Shown here: positions 25,949 to 33,847 of the stretch, piece by piece
Numbering within the stretch: position 1 is the first letter of the stretch
Layout: every line of letters starts with the position of its first letter
NCBI RefSeq assembly: GCF_016918935.1
Contig: NZ_JAFFOB010000008.1
Coordinates: forward strand, 39,267 to 103,266
DNA: 64,000 nt
DNA from: Roseitranquillus sediminis
GTDB taxonomy: Bacteria; Pseudomonadota; Alphaproteobacteria; Rhodobacterales; Rhodobacteraceae
Direction of reading: 5' to 3'
Made by a program: the position numbers and the translations under genes
Notes under the pieces: generated by a model
What the model was told of the DNA's origin: nothing
The model's input: only the letters and a program-made list of their open reading frames with translations
Databases searched by the model: none

Positions 25949-26563
25949 ATGGCATTTGCCATCAGGACAAGCGCATTGGCGATCGCCGGCTTTCTGGCCG
26001 GGGCCGCAGCGGCAACTGCCGCGACCATAGATTTCACCAGTTCGTCGACCTTCAGCTCGAAGTCGGCCGCGATGGCCACCGGCAGCGTCTCGGGCGTGAA
26101 CTTCACCCTCACCGGCAGCTCGAACCGCCTCACCTACCAGGATGACGGCGTGGGCCTCGGCGACGACGAGATCGGCCGGAGGGAGTACGTGACCGTCACC
26201 TTCGACCGCGATGTGCGGCTGACGGGCGTGTCCTTCATGGACCTCTTCCGCTCCCGCGATGGCAACGCCGAGAGCGCCTCGCTCTATTCGGGCGCGCCGC
26301 CGACGGGAACGAACTTCCTCGACAGCTTCGAGGCGGTCGAATTCTACCGCCCGGGCGGCGCCGGTGCGGGCATGTTCGCGGTCGACTTCACGGGGCGCAG
26401 CTTCACCTTCGATGCCGGGGCCGGCAACGACGGCGTGGGCGTGGGCGACTTCGCTCTCGCCGGCCTGCAGCTGGGTGACCTGGTGCCGGTGCCGGTGCCC
26501 GCGGGCGCATTGCTGCTCGGAACCGCCCTCCTCGGCTTCAGGTTGACGCGTCGGAAGGCCTGA
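25949..26563 (+). CDS. VPLPA-CTERM sorting-domain surface protein
   Basis: This 204-residue secreted protein has an N-terminal signal peptide (MAFAIRTSALAIAGFLAGA, cleavage near TAA at about residue 25). Its C-terminal tail VPVPAGALLLGTALLGFRLTRRKA has a VPxPA-like motif, a transmembrane segment and a basic end. This matches the PEP-CTERM family variant VPLPA-CTERM, which is processed by an exosortase (XrtD type). No exosortase is visible in the window. The middle part (about 30-170) resembles a beta-rich, calcium-free surface domain and has no named motif. Such proteins are typically linked to exopolysaccharide loci. Confidence 0.8.
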   Translation: MAFAIRTSALAIAGFLAGAAAATAATIDFTSSSTFSSKSAAMATGSVSGVNFTLTGSSNRLTYQDDGVGLGDDEIGRREYVTVTFDRDVRLTGVSFMDLFRSRDGNAESASLYSGAPPTGTNFLDSFEAVEFYRPGGAGAGMFAVDFTGRSFTFDAGAGNDGVGVGDFALAGLQLGDLVPVPVPAGALLLGTALLGFRLTRRKA

Positions 26564-26589
26564 CGCTCTCCGTTCAGGTATGGATTTAC

Positions 26590-26614
26590 GGCCGGATCCC
26601 CCGCGGGACCGGCC
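26590..26614. terminator. Hairpin downstream of the VPLPA-CTERM gene
   Basis: GGCCGGATCCC (26590-26600) and GGGACCGGCC (26605-26614) form a stem with one bulged base and a short loop. A T-run is not present, so this is a candidate terminator only. Confidence 0.35.
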
Positions 26615-26725
26615 ACTTCATGCCGTCGATGCGTTCAAAAGCGATTTTGCTGTCCCGGGAACAAGAAAAGACCATGATCCGGTGTCCATCATCAGGACCC
26701 ATACACAGCTGAAGGAAGTGATTCG

Positions 26726-27622
26726 ATGACGCCGAAGGTGACCAAGGCGATCTTCCCTGTGGCCGGGCTCGGCACCCGGTTCCTCCCGGCGACGAAGTCG
26801 ATCCCCAAGGAGATCATGACACTCGTCGACCGGCCGCTGATCCAGTACGCCATCGATGAGGCCCGCGCCGCCGGCATCGAGGAGTTCATCTTCGTCACCT
26901 CGCGCGGCAAGTCCGCGCTCGAGGACTACTTCGACCGCGCGCCCGAGCTCGAGGCCGCGCTCGAGGCCAAGGGCAAGCACGCCCTGCTCGACGAGCTGCA
27001 CAAGACGGACATGCCCTCGGGCGCGATCGCCTACGTCCGCCAGGCCGAGCCGCTGGGCCTCGGCCACGCGGTCTGGTGCGCCCGCCGCATGGTCGGCCCC
27101 GACGAGCCGGTGGCGGTGCTTCTGCCCGACGACGTGATCGCCGCCGAGAGGCCCTGCCTCAGGCAGATGATCGACGCATACGAGGGCACCGGCGGCTCGA
27201 TGGTCGCCGCGATGGAGGTCACGCGCGAGATGACCTCGGCCTACGGCATCCTCGACATCGAGGAGGACATGAGCCGCCTCGTCTCGGTCCGCGGGATGGT
27301 CGAGAAGCCCCGGCCGGAGGACGCCCCCTCGAACCTCGCGGTGATCGGCCGCTACATCCTCTCGCCGCACGTGATGCGCTCCCTCGACAGCCAGAAGCCG
27401 GGCGCGGGGGGCGAGATCCAGCTCACCGACGCGATCGCCGCCGAGATCGCGGCCGGCCGCCCGGTGCACGGCGTGCGCTTCGAGGGCCAGCGCTTCGACT
27501 GCGGCTCGAAGGCCGGGTTCCTGCAGGCGACCGTCGCCTTCGGCCTCGCCCGCGACGAGCTGCGGGACGAGTTCCAGGCCTTTCTCGCCGACGTCACCTC
27601 GAGCCGCCTCGCGGCGCAGTAG
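26726..27622 (+). CDS. galU: UTP-glucose-1-phosphate uridylyltransferase (GalU)
   Basis: This 298-residue enzyme has the GalU pattern: AIFPVAGLGTRFLPATKSIPKEI at residues 9-31, LIQYAIDEARAAGIEEFIFVTSRGK, PLGLGHAVWCAR, VLLPDD, and RGMVEKPRPEDAPSNLAVIGRYIL. It makes UDP-glucose from UTP and glucose-1-phosphate. The length and the 'KSIPKEI' motif favour UTP-specific GalU over the dTDP-forming RmlA; no RmlA gene was found in the window. UDP-glucose could feed UDP-galactose, UDP-glucuronate and EPS. Confidence 0.93.
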   Translation: MTPKVTKAIFPVAGLGTRFLPATKSIPKEIMTLVDRPLIQYAIDEARAAGIEEFIFVTSRGKSALEDYFDRAPELEAALEAKGKHALLDELHKTDMPSGAIAYVRQAEPLGLGHAVWCARRMVGPDEPVAVLLPDDVIAAERPCLRQMIDAYEGTGGSMVAAMEVTREMTSAYGILDIEEDMSRLVSVRGMVEKPRPEDAPSNLAVIGRYILSPHVMRSLDSQKPGAGGEIQLTDAIAAEIAAGRPVHGVRFEGQRFDCGSKAGFLQATVAFGLARDELRDEFQAFLADVTSSRLAAQ

Positions 27623-27687
27623 AGGCCGCGCTCCGCGCCTCCTGCGGCGGCAGGAGGCGCCTTCCCCGATCTTGCCTGCGCCTCCGG

Positions 27688-27706
27688 CATGGCTAAGTTA
27701 GCCATG
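27688..27706. promoter_or_regulatory. 19-bp palindrome, probable toxin-antitoxin operator
   Basis: CATGGCTAAGTTAGCCATG reads identically on both strands around a central base. It lies 16 bases upstream of the GTG start of the antitoxin. Toxin-antitoxin complexes usually repress their own promoter through such a site. The palindrome also creates spurious ATG codons that would suggest a longer antitoxin. Confidence 0.7.
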
Positions 27707-27721
27707 TCAAGGAGGACGCTC

Positions 27722-27949
27722 GTGCAGTTCACCGTGCATGCCGCCAAGAGCCAGCTCTCGCGGCTCATCGACGCCGCCCTCGCGGGCGAGGAGGTCGTCA
27801 TCGCCAAGGGGTCGCGCCCGGTGGTGCGGCTGGTCCCGATCCCGCAGTCCGGCTTTCGGCTGGGAACGCTCGCGGGCCAGCTCGGCGAGGTGCCGGACTT
27901 TCTCGAACCCCTTTCGGAGGAGGAGCTGGCCGACTGGGAAGGCGCCTGA
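27722..27949 (+). CDS. Phd/YefM-type antitoxin
   Basis: This 75-residue protein has the Phd/YefM antitoxin pattern: QFTVHAAKSQLSRLIDAALAGEEVVIAKGSRPVVRLVP. The GTG at 27722 is chosen because an AAGGAGG ribosome site stands 6-7 bases upstream; ATG codons at 27689 and 27704 lie inside the operator palindrome and are unlikely starts. The stop overlaps the start of the PIN toxin (TGATG-type junction). It should neutralise the toxin and repress the operon through the palindrome. Confidence 0.85.
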   Translation: MQFTVHAAKSQLSRLIDAALAGEEVVIAKGSRPVVRLVPIPQSGFRLGTLAGQLGEVPDFLEPLSEEELADWEGA

Positions 27950-28338
27950 TGGCGACGCTCCTGCTCGACACCCATGCCTGGGTCTGGTCCTTCGCCGACG
28001 AGGGCCGGCTCTCGCCCCGGGCGCGGCGGGAGATCGAGGGCGCCGACGCGGTCTGCGTCAGCCCGATCAGCTTCTTCGAGATCGGGCAGAAGGTCCGCAT
28101 CGGCCGGTGGCCGGCGATGGAGCCCCACGCCGCGCGGCTGCCCGGGATCCTGCGCGAGCAGGGAGGCACGCTCGCGCCCCTGAGCCCTGAGATCTGCCTC
28201 CACGCGAGCCTGCGGGACTGGGATCACCGCGACCCGTTCGACCGGCTCATCGCCTCCACGGCCGAGCTGCTCGACATGGTGCTCCTCTCGCGCGACCCGG
28301 TCTTCGGCGCGCTGGCGGAGGTGCGGGCCCGCTGGTGA
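27949..28338 (+). CDS. PIN-domain toxin (VapC-type ribonuclease)
   Basis: This 129-residue PIN protein carries the acidic metal-binding set: D7 (LLLDTHAWVW), E44 (SFFEIGQK), and D95/D98 (DHRDPFDRLI). The TxHxW after the first Asp is typical of the PIN branch paired with Phd/YefM antitoxins. It should cleave RNA when unopposed. The start overlaps the end of the antitoxin gene. Located between galU and the TPR gene, it probably serves to maintain the replicon or this region. Confidence 0.88.
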   Translation: MATLLLDTHAWVWSFADEGRLSPRARREIEGADAVCVSPISFFEIGQKVRIGRWPAMEPHAARLPGILREQGGTLAPLSPEICLHASLRDWDHRDPFDRLIASTAELLDMVLLSRDPVFGALAEVRARW

Positions 28339-28427
28339 CGCGGGGCCGTCACGGAACGGAGAGTTGAGCGGTTCCGCCCCCTCTCCTACTATCCCGGCTC
28401 GTGTTCGCCCCTTGCAGGTTTTTTGAC

Positions 28428-30383
28428 ATGGTATTTTCGAGCCCGAGAGTTTTCGCAGCGTCGCTCTGCCTCCTGGCGGTCGTCGCCGCCCCCGGCGCGC
28501 AGGCGGCGGTCCTCGACGAGGAGATGACGGTCGAGGAGATGTTCGACGAGGGCGCGATGGGAGGGCCCCTCGGCGGCCTCGCGGCGCCGCGGGACGCGCT
28601 CGGCATCGGGCCGGCGCAGTCGCTCTTCGAGGCCGAGCAGGCGCTGCGCCGGCGGGTCGAGCAGGATCCCTCCGACACCGACACGTTGAAGCGCCTCGCC
28701 CTCCTGCTGGTGCGGACCGACCGCACCGACGAGGCGATCGAGACGCTCCGGCGGGTGCTGGAGGTCACGCCCGGCGACACCGCCACCGCGCTCGACATCG
28801 TGCGGCTCAGCGCCTCGCAGGGAGGCGCCGTGGCGGCGCGGGCCGCGCTCGAGGCGCTGATCGAGGCGGCGCCCGAGCCGTTCCCGCTGGAGCTGGCGCG
28901 GGTCCAGCTGATCCACGACACCGGCGCCCGGTCGGAGGCGCGCGACGCGCTGCGTGCGCTGGCCGACGGGCCGATCGACCCCGACCAGCGGCGCGCGGCG
29001 CGGCTGCTGCTGGCGCGGTTCCTGGCGGTCGATGGGCAGGCCGAGGCAGCGCAGGCCGAGGTCGAGGCGATGCTCGCCGAGACGCCGGACGACGCCGATG
29101 CGCTGGCGTTCCGCGCGATGTACCGCCTGCAGGACCTCGAGCTCGAGTCGGCGCGCACCGACATCGCGGCGGGCCTCGAGGCCGAGCCGCGGAACGTGGC
29201 GCTGCTCAGGCTGGCGGCCCGGGCCGAGGCGCGCGCGGGCAACCGCGACGCGGCGCTCGCCCGGCTCGAGGAGGCGGCCCGCGCCTCGGGCCACGAGCCC
29301 CGCATCGCGCTCGAGACCGCCACCGCGCTGCAGGAGGCGGACCGCGCGGACGAGGCGGCGGCGCTGCTGGAGGAGGCGATGCGCCGGCACCCGGACGCGC
29401 CGCAGCTCCTCGCCGCGCTCGGCGTCCTGCGGCTCGCGGCCGAGGACTGGGCGGGGGCCGAGGCGGTCGCCGCCTCGCTGCGTCAGGTGGGCACGCCCGC
29501 GGCGATCGGCGATTCCGAGAAGATCCGCGTCGCCGTCCTGCAGGGCCGAGGCCAGACCGAGGAGGCGCAGTCCGTCCTGCGCGGCCTGGCCGCCGGGGGC
29601 GCCGACGTGGGCGCCGCGGCGGGGCTGGTGCAGAGCTATCTCGCCCAAGGCGACACCGCGGCGGCGGAGACCTATGTCGAGGACCTGCTGGCGCAGGCGC
29701 CCGGCAACCCGGCGGCGCTGCTGATGCGGGGTGCCCTCCACGAGCTGGCGGACGAGGACGCCGACGCCGAGGCCGCGTACCGGGGCGTGGTCGCCGCCCT
29801 GCCCCAGAGCCCGCTCGCGCATGTCACGCTGGCGCGCCACCTGATGATCCGCGACGACGCGGAGGGTGCCGAGGCGGCGATCCGCGCCGGCCTCGCCACC
29901 CTGCCCGGCAACCCGCAGCTGCAGATGCCGCTGGCCGAGATCCTGGTCCGCAAGGGCGACTACGAGGAGGCGCTCGGGTTGATGGAGGGTCTGGTGCAGG
30001 CCTATCCCGACAACCTGCTGGTGGCCAACAACTACGCCGCGCTGGTCTCGGACCATTTCGCCGACGACGCCGAGCGGCTGGAGCGGGCGCATGCGGTGGC
30101 GCAGCAGCTGCGCGCCTCGGACATTCCGCAGCTGCGCGACACCTACGGCTGGCTCCTGCACCTGCAGGGCCGGCACGAGGACGCGCTCGCGGTACTGGAG
30201 CCGGTGGTGGCGGAGAACCCCGACGATGCGTGGGCCAACTACCACGTCGGCATGACCCGCCTGGCGACGGGCGACGTCGCGGCGGCGCGGGAGCATCTGC
30301 AGAAGGCGGTGGCCTCGACCGACCCGAACTTCACCAAAGGCGCCGCGGCGGTGGAGGCGCTGCAGGCGCTCCCGGCGCAGTAA
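28428..30383 (+). CDS. Large TPR-repeat protein (secreted, PEP-CTERM/EPS-associated type)
   Basis: This 651-residue protein starts at the ATG at 28428 with a signal peptide (VFSSPRVFAASLCLLAVVAAPGAQA). The rest is almost entirely tetratricopeptide repeats, alanine- and glutamate-rich helices such as DTLKRLALLLVRTDRTDEAIETLRRVLEVTPGD repeated to the C-terminus. The TPR array resembles PrsT-like proteins found with exosortase/EPS systems, which probably scaffold the export or assembly machinery in the periplasm. It lies between the two VPLPA-CTERM genes, which supports that reading. A GTG at 28401 would give a nine-residue longer N-terminus. Confidence 0.75.
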   Translation: MVFSSPRVFAASLCLLAVVAAPGAQAAVLDEEMTVEEMFDEGAMGGPLGGLAAPRDALGIGPAQSLFEAEQALRRRVEQDPSDTDTLKRLALLLVRTDRTDEAIETLRRVLEVTPGDTATALDIVRLSASQGGAVAARAALEALIEAAPEPFPLELARVQLIHDTGARSEARDALRALADGPIDPDQRRAARLLLARFLAVDGQAEAAQAEVEAMLAETPDDADALAFRAMYRLQDLELESARTDIAAGLEAEPRNVALLRLAARAEARAGNRDAALARLEEAARASGHEPRIALETATALQEADRADEAAALLEEAMRRHPDAPQLLAALGVLRLAAEDWAGAEAVAASLRQVGTPAAIGDSEKIRVAVLQGRGQTEEAQSVLRGLAAGGADVGAAAGLVQSYLAQGDTAAAETYVEDLLAQAPGNPAALLMRGALHELADEDADAEAAYRGVVAALPQSPLAHVTLARHLMIRDDAEGAEAAIRAGLATLPGNPQLQMPLAEILVRKGDYEEALGLMEGLVQAYPDNLLVANNYAALVSDHFADDAERLERAHAVAQQLRASDIPQLRDTYGWLLHLQGRHEDALAVLEPVVAENPDDAWANYHVGMTRLATGDVAAAREHLQKAVASTDPNFTKGAAAVEALQALPAQ

Positions 30384-30509
30384 TTCGGGAACGCACAATT
30401 ATTGGTTGTTCGTAAAAATAACTTTCATCTTGAGGCTGCGTAAGCCGCGCGAAATCCGGGCGCGCGGCTGTTCCGAAAGATGAATCTTTTCATAAATGCC
30501 GCAAGGTTC

Positions 30510-30523
30510 TTGACATAGATCAG
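30510..30523 (+). promoter_or_regulatory. FNR/FnrL-like box upstream of the IgGFc-binding-like gene
   Basis: TTGACATAGATCAG differs at two ends from the FNR-type palindrome TTGAT-N4-ATCAA, and resembles FnrL sites of Rhodobacter. It lies 125 bases upstream of the ATG at 30648 within a 264-base promoter region that is AT-rich by the standards of this window. Oxygen control of the surface protein is an inference from this one site. Confidence 0.4.
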
Positions 30524-30647
30524 TCTCTGTCGAACCCTCTATCCGGCGGCGAATTTACGCCAGCTTTTCTAGTGCGGCCTTCTACCGGGCTGGAGCGTTT
30601 TATGCTTTTGCCAGCCTGGGTGCGGCGCCGGGGGATAGGAGTAACGC

Positions 30648-32048
30648 ATGCATCCAAGATCATATTGGTTGGGAACGGCGAGCGCGTTGGCGTGCCTGCT
30701 GCTTTCCGGAGCGGCACACGCCTCGTTCATCGCCAATTTCCACGAGAACCTCAACGCCGGCAACAACTCGGTCTTCATCTTCGGGGCCGAGGGGACGACC
30801 GGCACGGTCACGGGCAACGACGGCTTCAACCAGAATTTCGCGATCGACAACACCGGCGTCTACACACTGGCGCTGGGTTCGAGAGGGCGCGAGATGACCG
30901 ATAGCGGGGTCAAGAACAACCTCTCGCTGCTGGTTGAATCGGCCGACCCGATCAGCGGCCTCGCCCTGAACCGGGCGGGTTTCTCGACCGACATGACCAC
31001 GCTGCTCGACCTCGAAGGGCTCAGCCGGGACTACCGCGTCCTTGCAGTCCCGAGCGTGAACTCGTCTGCCTTCGGCAGCGGCTCGCAGATGTCCGTCACG
31101 GCGACCGAGGACAACACGACGGTCACGATCACCCCCAAGAGCATCTCGGGCCTGGCGGACGGTGTGCCGGTGCAGGTGACGCTGCAAAAGGGCGAGTCGA
31201 TCTTCTACGAGTCGGGCACGGGCGGCGACCTGAGCGGCACGCGCGTGCAGTCCGATAAGGATGTCGCGGTCTTCGCCGGCAACGAGTGCACGCAGGTTCC
31301 CATCGGAACCGTCGCCTGCGACCACATGATCCAGCAGCAGTTTGGCGTCGAGAACTTCGATACCGAATTCCTGGTGGCCGAGACTCCGTTCGCGGGGACG
31401 GCAAAGGATCTGGTCCGCGTCATCGCCGCCGAGGACGACACGGACGTCTTCATCAACGGTGTCCTGGTGGGCACGATCGACGCGGGCGAGGTGCTGCAGG
31501 TCGACAATGTCGGCAATTCGAAGATCACCTCCGACAAGCCGGTCAGCGTCGGCCAGTTCATGCGCGGCGTCGGTGGCACCCGGTCCACGGGCGATCCCGC
31601 CTATGCGCTGATCCCCAGCGTCGATCAGCTGCTCGATGCCTATTCCTTCACTACGCCGGTGGGCGGCGAGGCGTTCTCGCAGAACCAGCTCAACATCGCC
31701 ATCGCGGCAGGAGACGCGGCCTCGCTCAAGCTCGACGGCGTGGCGGTGGACACCTCGGGCTTCACCCTGCTCGACGGCATCCTTTACGGCTCGATCGCCG
31801 TGGGGACCGGGCCGGGCGTGGTCGAGGCGGACAATCCGTTCCTCGCCACGATCTCGGGCTTCGACAACGCCGACAGCTACCTGACGCCGATCGCCTCGGC
31901 CTTCTCGCCCGGCGTCTCGCCCCCGCCCCCGCCGCCGCCGCCGCCCGACGGGGTCATCCCGCTGCCGGCCTCGGTGCTGCTGCTCGGCGGCGCGCTCGGC
32001 TCGTTCGGCGGCCTCGGTGCCTGGCGCCGCCGGCGCAACAAGACCTGA
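30648..32048 (+). CDS. IgGFc-binding-domain-like protein with VPLPA-CTERM tail
   Basis: This 466-residue secreted protein has a signal peptide (MHPRSYWLGTASALACLLLS). A large beta-rich body follows, with the IgGFc-binding-like segments DYRVLAVPSVNSSAFGSGSQ, EDNTTVTITPKS, DKDVAVFAGNECTQVP and CDHMIQQQFG. A proline-rich spacer (PPPPPPPPPDG) leads to a C-terminal sorting tail IPLPASVLLLGGALGSFGGL ending in RRRRN. The body family occurs in secreted adhesion proteins; the name is from IgG Fc-binding and need not describe the role here. The tail predicts exosortase-dependent release or anchoring. It probably decorates the surface matrix. Confidence 0.8.
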   Translation: MHPRSYWLGTASALACLLLSGAAHASFIANFHENLNAGNNSVFIFGAEGTTGTVTGNDGFNQNFAIDNTGVYTLALGSRGREMTDSGVKNNLSLLVESADPISGLALNRAGFSTDMTTLLDLEGLSRDYRVLAVPSVNSSAFGSGSQMSVTATEDNTTVTITPKSISGLADGVPVQVTLQKGESIFYESGTGGDLSGTRVQSDKDVAVFAGNECTQVPIGTVACDHMIQQQFGVENFDTEFLVAETPFAGTAKDLVRVIAAEDDTDVFINGVLVGTIDAGEVLQVDNVGNSKITSDKPVSVGQFMRGVGGTRSTGDPAYALIPSVDQLLDAYSFTTPVGGEAFSQNQLNIAIAAGDAASLKLDGVAVDTSGFTLLDGILYGSIAVGTGPGVVEADNPFLATISGFDNADSYLTPIASAFSPGVSPPPPPPPPPDGVIPLPASVLLLGGALGSFGGLGAWRRRRNKT

Positions 32049-32063
32049 GCCATCGGGCAACCA

Positions 32064-32095
32064 GCCGGCCCCCGGACACATCCCCGGGGGCCGGC
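32064..32095 (+). terminator. Strong hairpin downstream of the CTERM gene
   Basis: GCCGGCCCCCGG (32064-32075) and CCGGGGGCCGGC (32084-32095) pair perfectly over 12 bp with an eight-base loop. No U-tract follows, so it may act as a Rho-aided or weak intrinsic terminator. It lies 16 bases past the stop of the IgGFc-binding-like gene. Confidence 0.6.
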
Positions 32096-32555
32096 CCTCG
32101 ATCGCGAGGCCGTTCATCCGCCCGATACGGCGGTCCGGCCCGCGCGTCCTGATGGCGCTCCCGGCAGGTGGCCATCCGGCCGCACCGCCTCGCAGCCGAT
32201 GCGCTGGTCCGGATGGACGCCGACCCTCTCGAACCCGGTGGTCGAACAATCGGGGTGACCCGGGCTTCACCAGCACGCTTCGATGCCTTGAATGGGCAGT
32301 CGCCGCACAGGAAGCTGCGGCTGGACACCATCACGAGGCTGGGGATGTGTGGCCGTCCTTCGCCACAATGGCCTGCTGCCTTCGCCCACTTCCCGACACA
32401 AGTTAATGCGAACCCTCTCCGCAGAGCACGGCTGCGGCTCCGATCGCAGGTCCGACGAGGAGGTTCGCTACCGCGACGTTCCTGCCCCTGACAGGATGGG
32501 CTGGTGCGTCGGGGCCTGCTATGCCGCCGGCGGTAACGAGGAGAGAGGTGCCCCG
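32096..32555. other. Unassigned intergenic stretch before rmlC
   Basis: About 460 bases without a gene I can support. Open frames on both strands in this interval have no family motif and look like GC-rich shadows. The segment must carry the promoter of the rmlC gene. No IS fragment or RNA gene was recognised. Confidence 0.5.
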
Positions 32556-33125
32556 ATGGATGTGCGCGAGACCGGCCTGCCCGGAGTGATGGTCCTGACG
32601 CCGAAGCGGTTCGGCGACGCGCGCGGCTTCTTCGCCGAGACCTGGAACCGCCGGACGCTGGCCGCGGCCGGGCTCGAGGCGGACTTCGTGCAGGACAACC
32701 ATTCGCTCAGCGCCCGCGCCGGCACGCTCAGGGGCATGCACTTCCAGGCGCCGCCGCACGCCCAGGGCAAGCTTGTGCGCTGCGGCCGCGGCCGGCTCTT
32801 CGACGTGGCGGTGGATGTGCGGCGCGGCTCGCCCACCTACGGGGCCTGGGTCGGCGAGGAGCTCAGCCACGAGAACGGCCGCCAGGTCTGGATCCCGCCC
32901 GGCTTCCTGCACGGCTTCCTCACGCTCGAGGACGACACCGAGGTCGTCTACAAGTGCACCGGCTACTACGCCGCCGCCGCCGACGGCGGGGTCCGCTGGG
33001 ACAGCTGCGGCATCGACTGGCCGCTGCCCGCCGGCCTCTCCGCCCCGATCCTCAGCGACAAGGACGCCGCCGCGCCGCCGCTCGAGGCGTTCGAGAGCCC
33101 GTTCCGCTGGGAAGGCCAGAGTTGA
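32556..33125 (+). CDS. rmlC: dTDP-4-dehydrorhamnose 3,5-epimerase (RmlC)
   Basis: This 189-residue enzyme has the RmlC cupin pattern: GDARGFFAETWNRRTL, QDNHSLSARAGTLRGMHFQ (conserved His in RGxHFQ), VDVRRGSPTYGAWVGEEL, and IPPGFLHGFLTLEDDTEVVYK. The tyrosine-containing YKCTGYY region follows. It epimerises dTDP-4-dehydro-6-deoxyglucose at C3 and C5. The ATG at 32556 follows GAGGAGAGAGG; the frame is open further upstream without homology. RmlB and RmlD are encoded nearby; a VapB/PIN pair lies between. Confidence 0.94.
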   Translation: MDVRETGLPGVMVLTPKRFGDARGFFAETWNRRTLAAAGLEADFVQDNHSLSARAGTLRGMHFQAPPHAQGKLVRCGRGRLFDVAVDVRRGSPTYGAWVGEELSHENGRQVWIPPGFLHGFLTLEDDTEVVYKCTGYYAAAADGGVRWDSCGIDWPLPAGLSAPILSDKDAAAPPLEAFESPFRWEGQS

Positions 33126-33171
33126 GTTTGCAAGGCGCAGAGTCTATTCTCCTTACTCGGAGGTGCTCCGC

Positions 33172-33432
33172 ATGATCGAATCCACCCTGACCTCGAAGGG
33201 CCAGACCACCCTGCCCAAGGAGGTGCGCGAGGCGCTGGGGCTCAAGCCCGGCGACAAGCTGCGCTATTTCGTCCACGGCGACACGGTGCGGATCGTCCGG
33301 CCGAAGCCCGCCTCGGCGCTCTTCGGGATGCTGAAGAAACACTACGAGGGACCGCCAGTCTCGCTCGAGGAGATGGACGAGGCCATCGCCGACGAAGCCG
33401 CCGCACGGTTCCGCCGCGCCGTCGAGAGGTGA
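33172..33432 (+). CDS. AbrB/VapB-type antitoxin
   Basis: This 86-residue protein has an N-terminal SpoVT/AbrB swapped-hairpin domain: [41 protein letters not shown], a pattern shared by VapB/MazE antitoxins. The C-terminal part ([16 protein letters not shown]) likely binds the toxin. A GGAGGTGCTCCGC ribosome site precedes the ATG. Its end overlaps the GTG of the PIN toxin. Confidence 0.88.
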   Translation: MIESTLTSKGQTTLPKEVREALGLKPGDKLRYFVHGDTVRIVRPKPASALFGMLKKHYEGPPVSLEEMDEAIADEAAARFRRAVER

Positions 33433-33827
33433 TCGCGCTCGACACCAACATCCTGGTCCGGATCCTGGTCGGGGACGACACCGCCCAGGAACACCTTGCC
33501 CAGAACCTGGTCGGAGGCCTCACGCCCGAAGTGCCCGGCTTCGTCGCGCGCGAGGTGCTCGTCGAGCTCGCCTGGGTGCTGCGCCGGGTCTATCGCTTGC
33601 CGCGGGGGGAGATCTGCAACGCCCTCGAAGGTGTCCTGAGCACCAGCACCTTCGCCGTGGAGACCGCCGACGATGCCGCCCGCGCGCTCGACGCCTATCG
33701 CGCGGGGGCCGCGGACTTCGCCGACCTGATGATCCTGGCGGCGGCGCGGCGGGCGGGGGCGGCGCTGGTTACCCTGGACCGAAAGCTTGGGGGACAGGAC
33801 GGCGCGACCCTGCTAGAGGGCGCCTGA
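33429..33827 (+). CDS. PIN-domain toxin (VapC-type ribonuclease), second module
   Basis: This 132-residue PIN protein has D5 ([11 protein letters not shown]), E46 ([11 protein letters not shown]) and D96/D99 ([15 protein letters not shown]), and a final LVTLDRKL. This is the DTNILVR subfamily, different from the first PIN toxin at 27949. Its GTG start at 33429 overlaps the antitoxin stop. It stands between rmlC and rmlB, splitting the rhamnose genes. It likely works as an addiction module. Confidence 0.88.
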   Translation: MIALDTNILVRILVGDDTAQEHLAQNLVGGLTPEVPGFVAREVLVELAWVLRRVYRLPRGEICNALEGVLSTSTFAVETADDAARALDAYRAGAADFADLMILAAARRAGAALVTLDRKLGGQDGATLLEGA

Positions 33828-33847
33828 CGCCAAGGACGGGGAGCGCG

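Noticed and set aside
26726..27622. Considered calling this gene rmlA
   Set aside because: The length, the N-terminal AGLGTRFLPATKSIPKE motif and later EKP region match GalU, not the dTDP-glucose synthase pattern.
27689..27721. ATG start for the first antitoxin at 27689 or 27704
   Set aside because: Both ATGs are inside the palindrome and lack a ribosome site; GTG at 27722 follows AAGGAGG.
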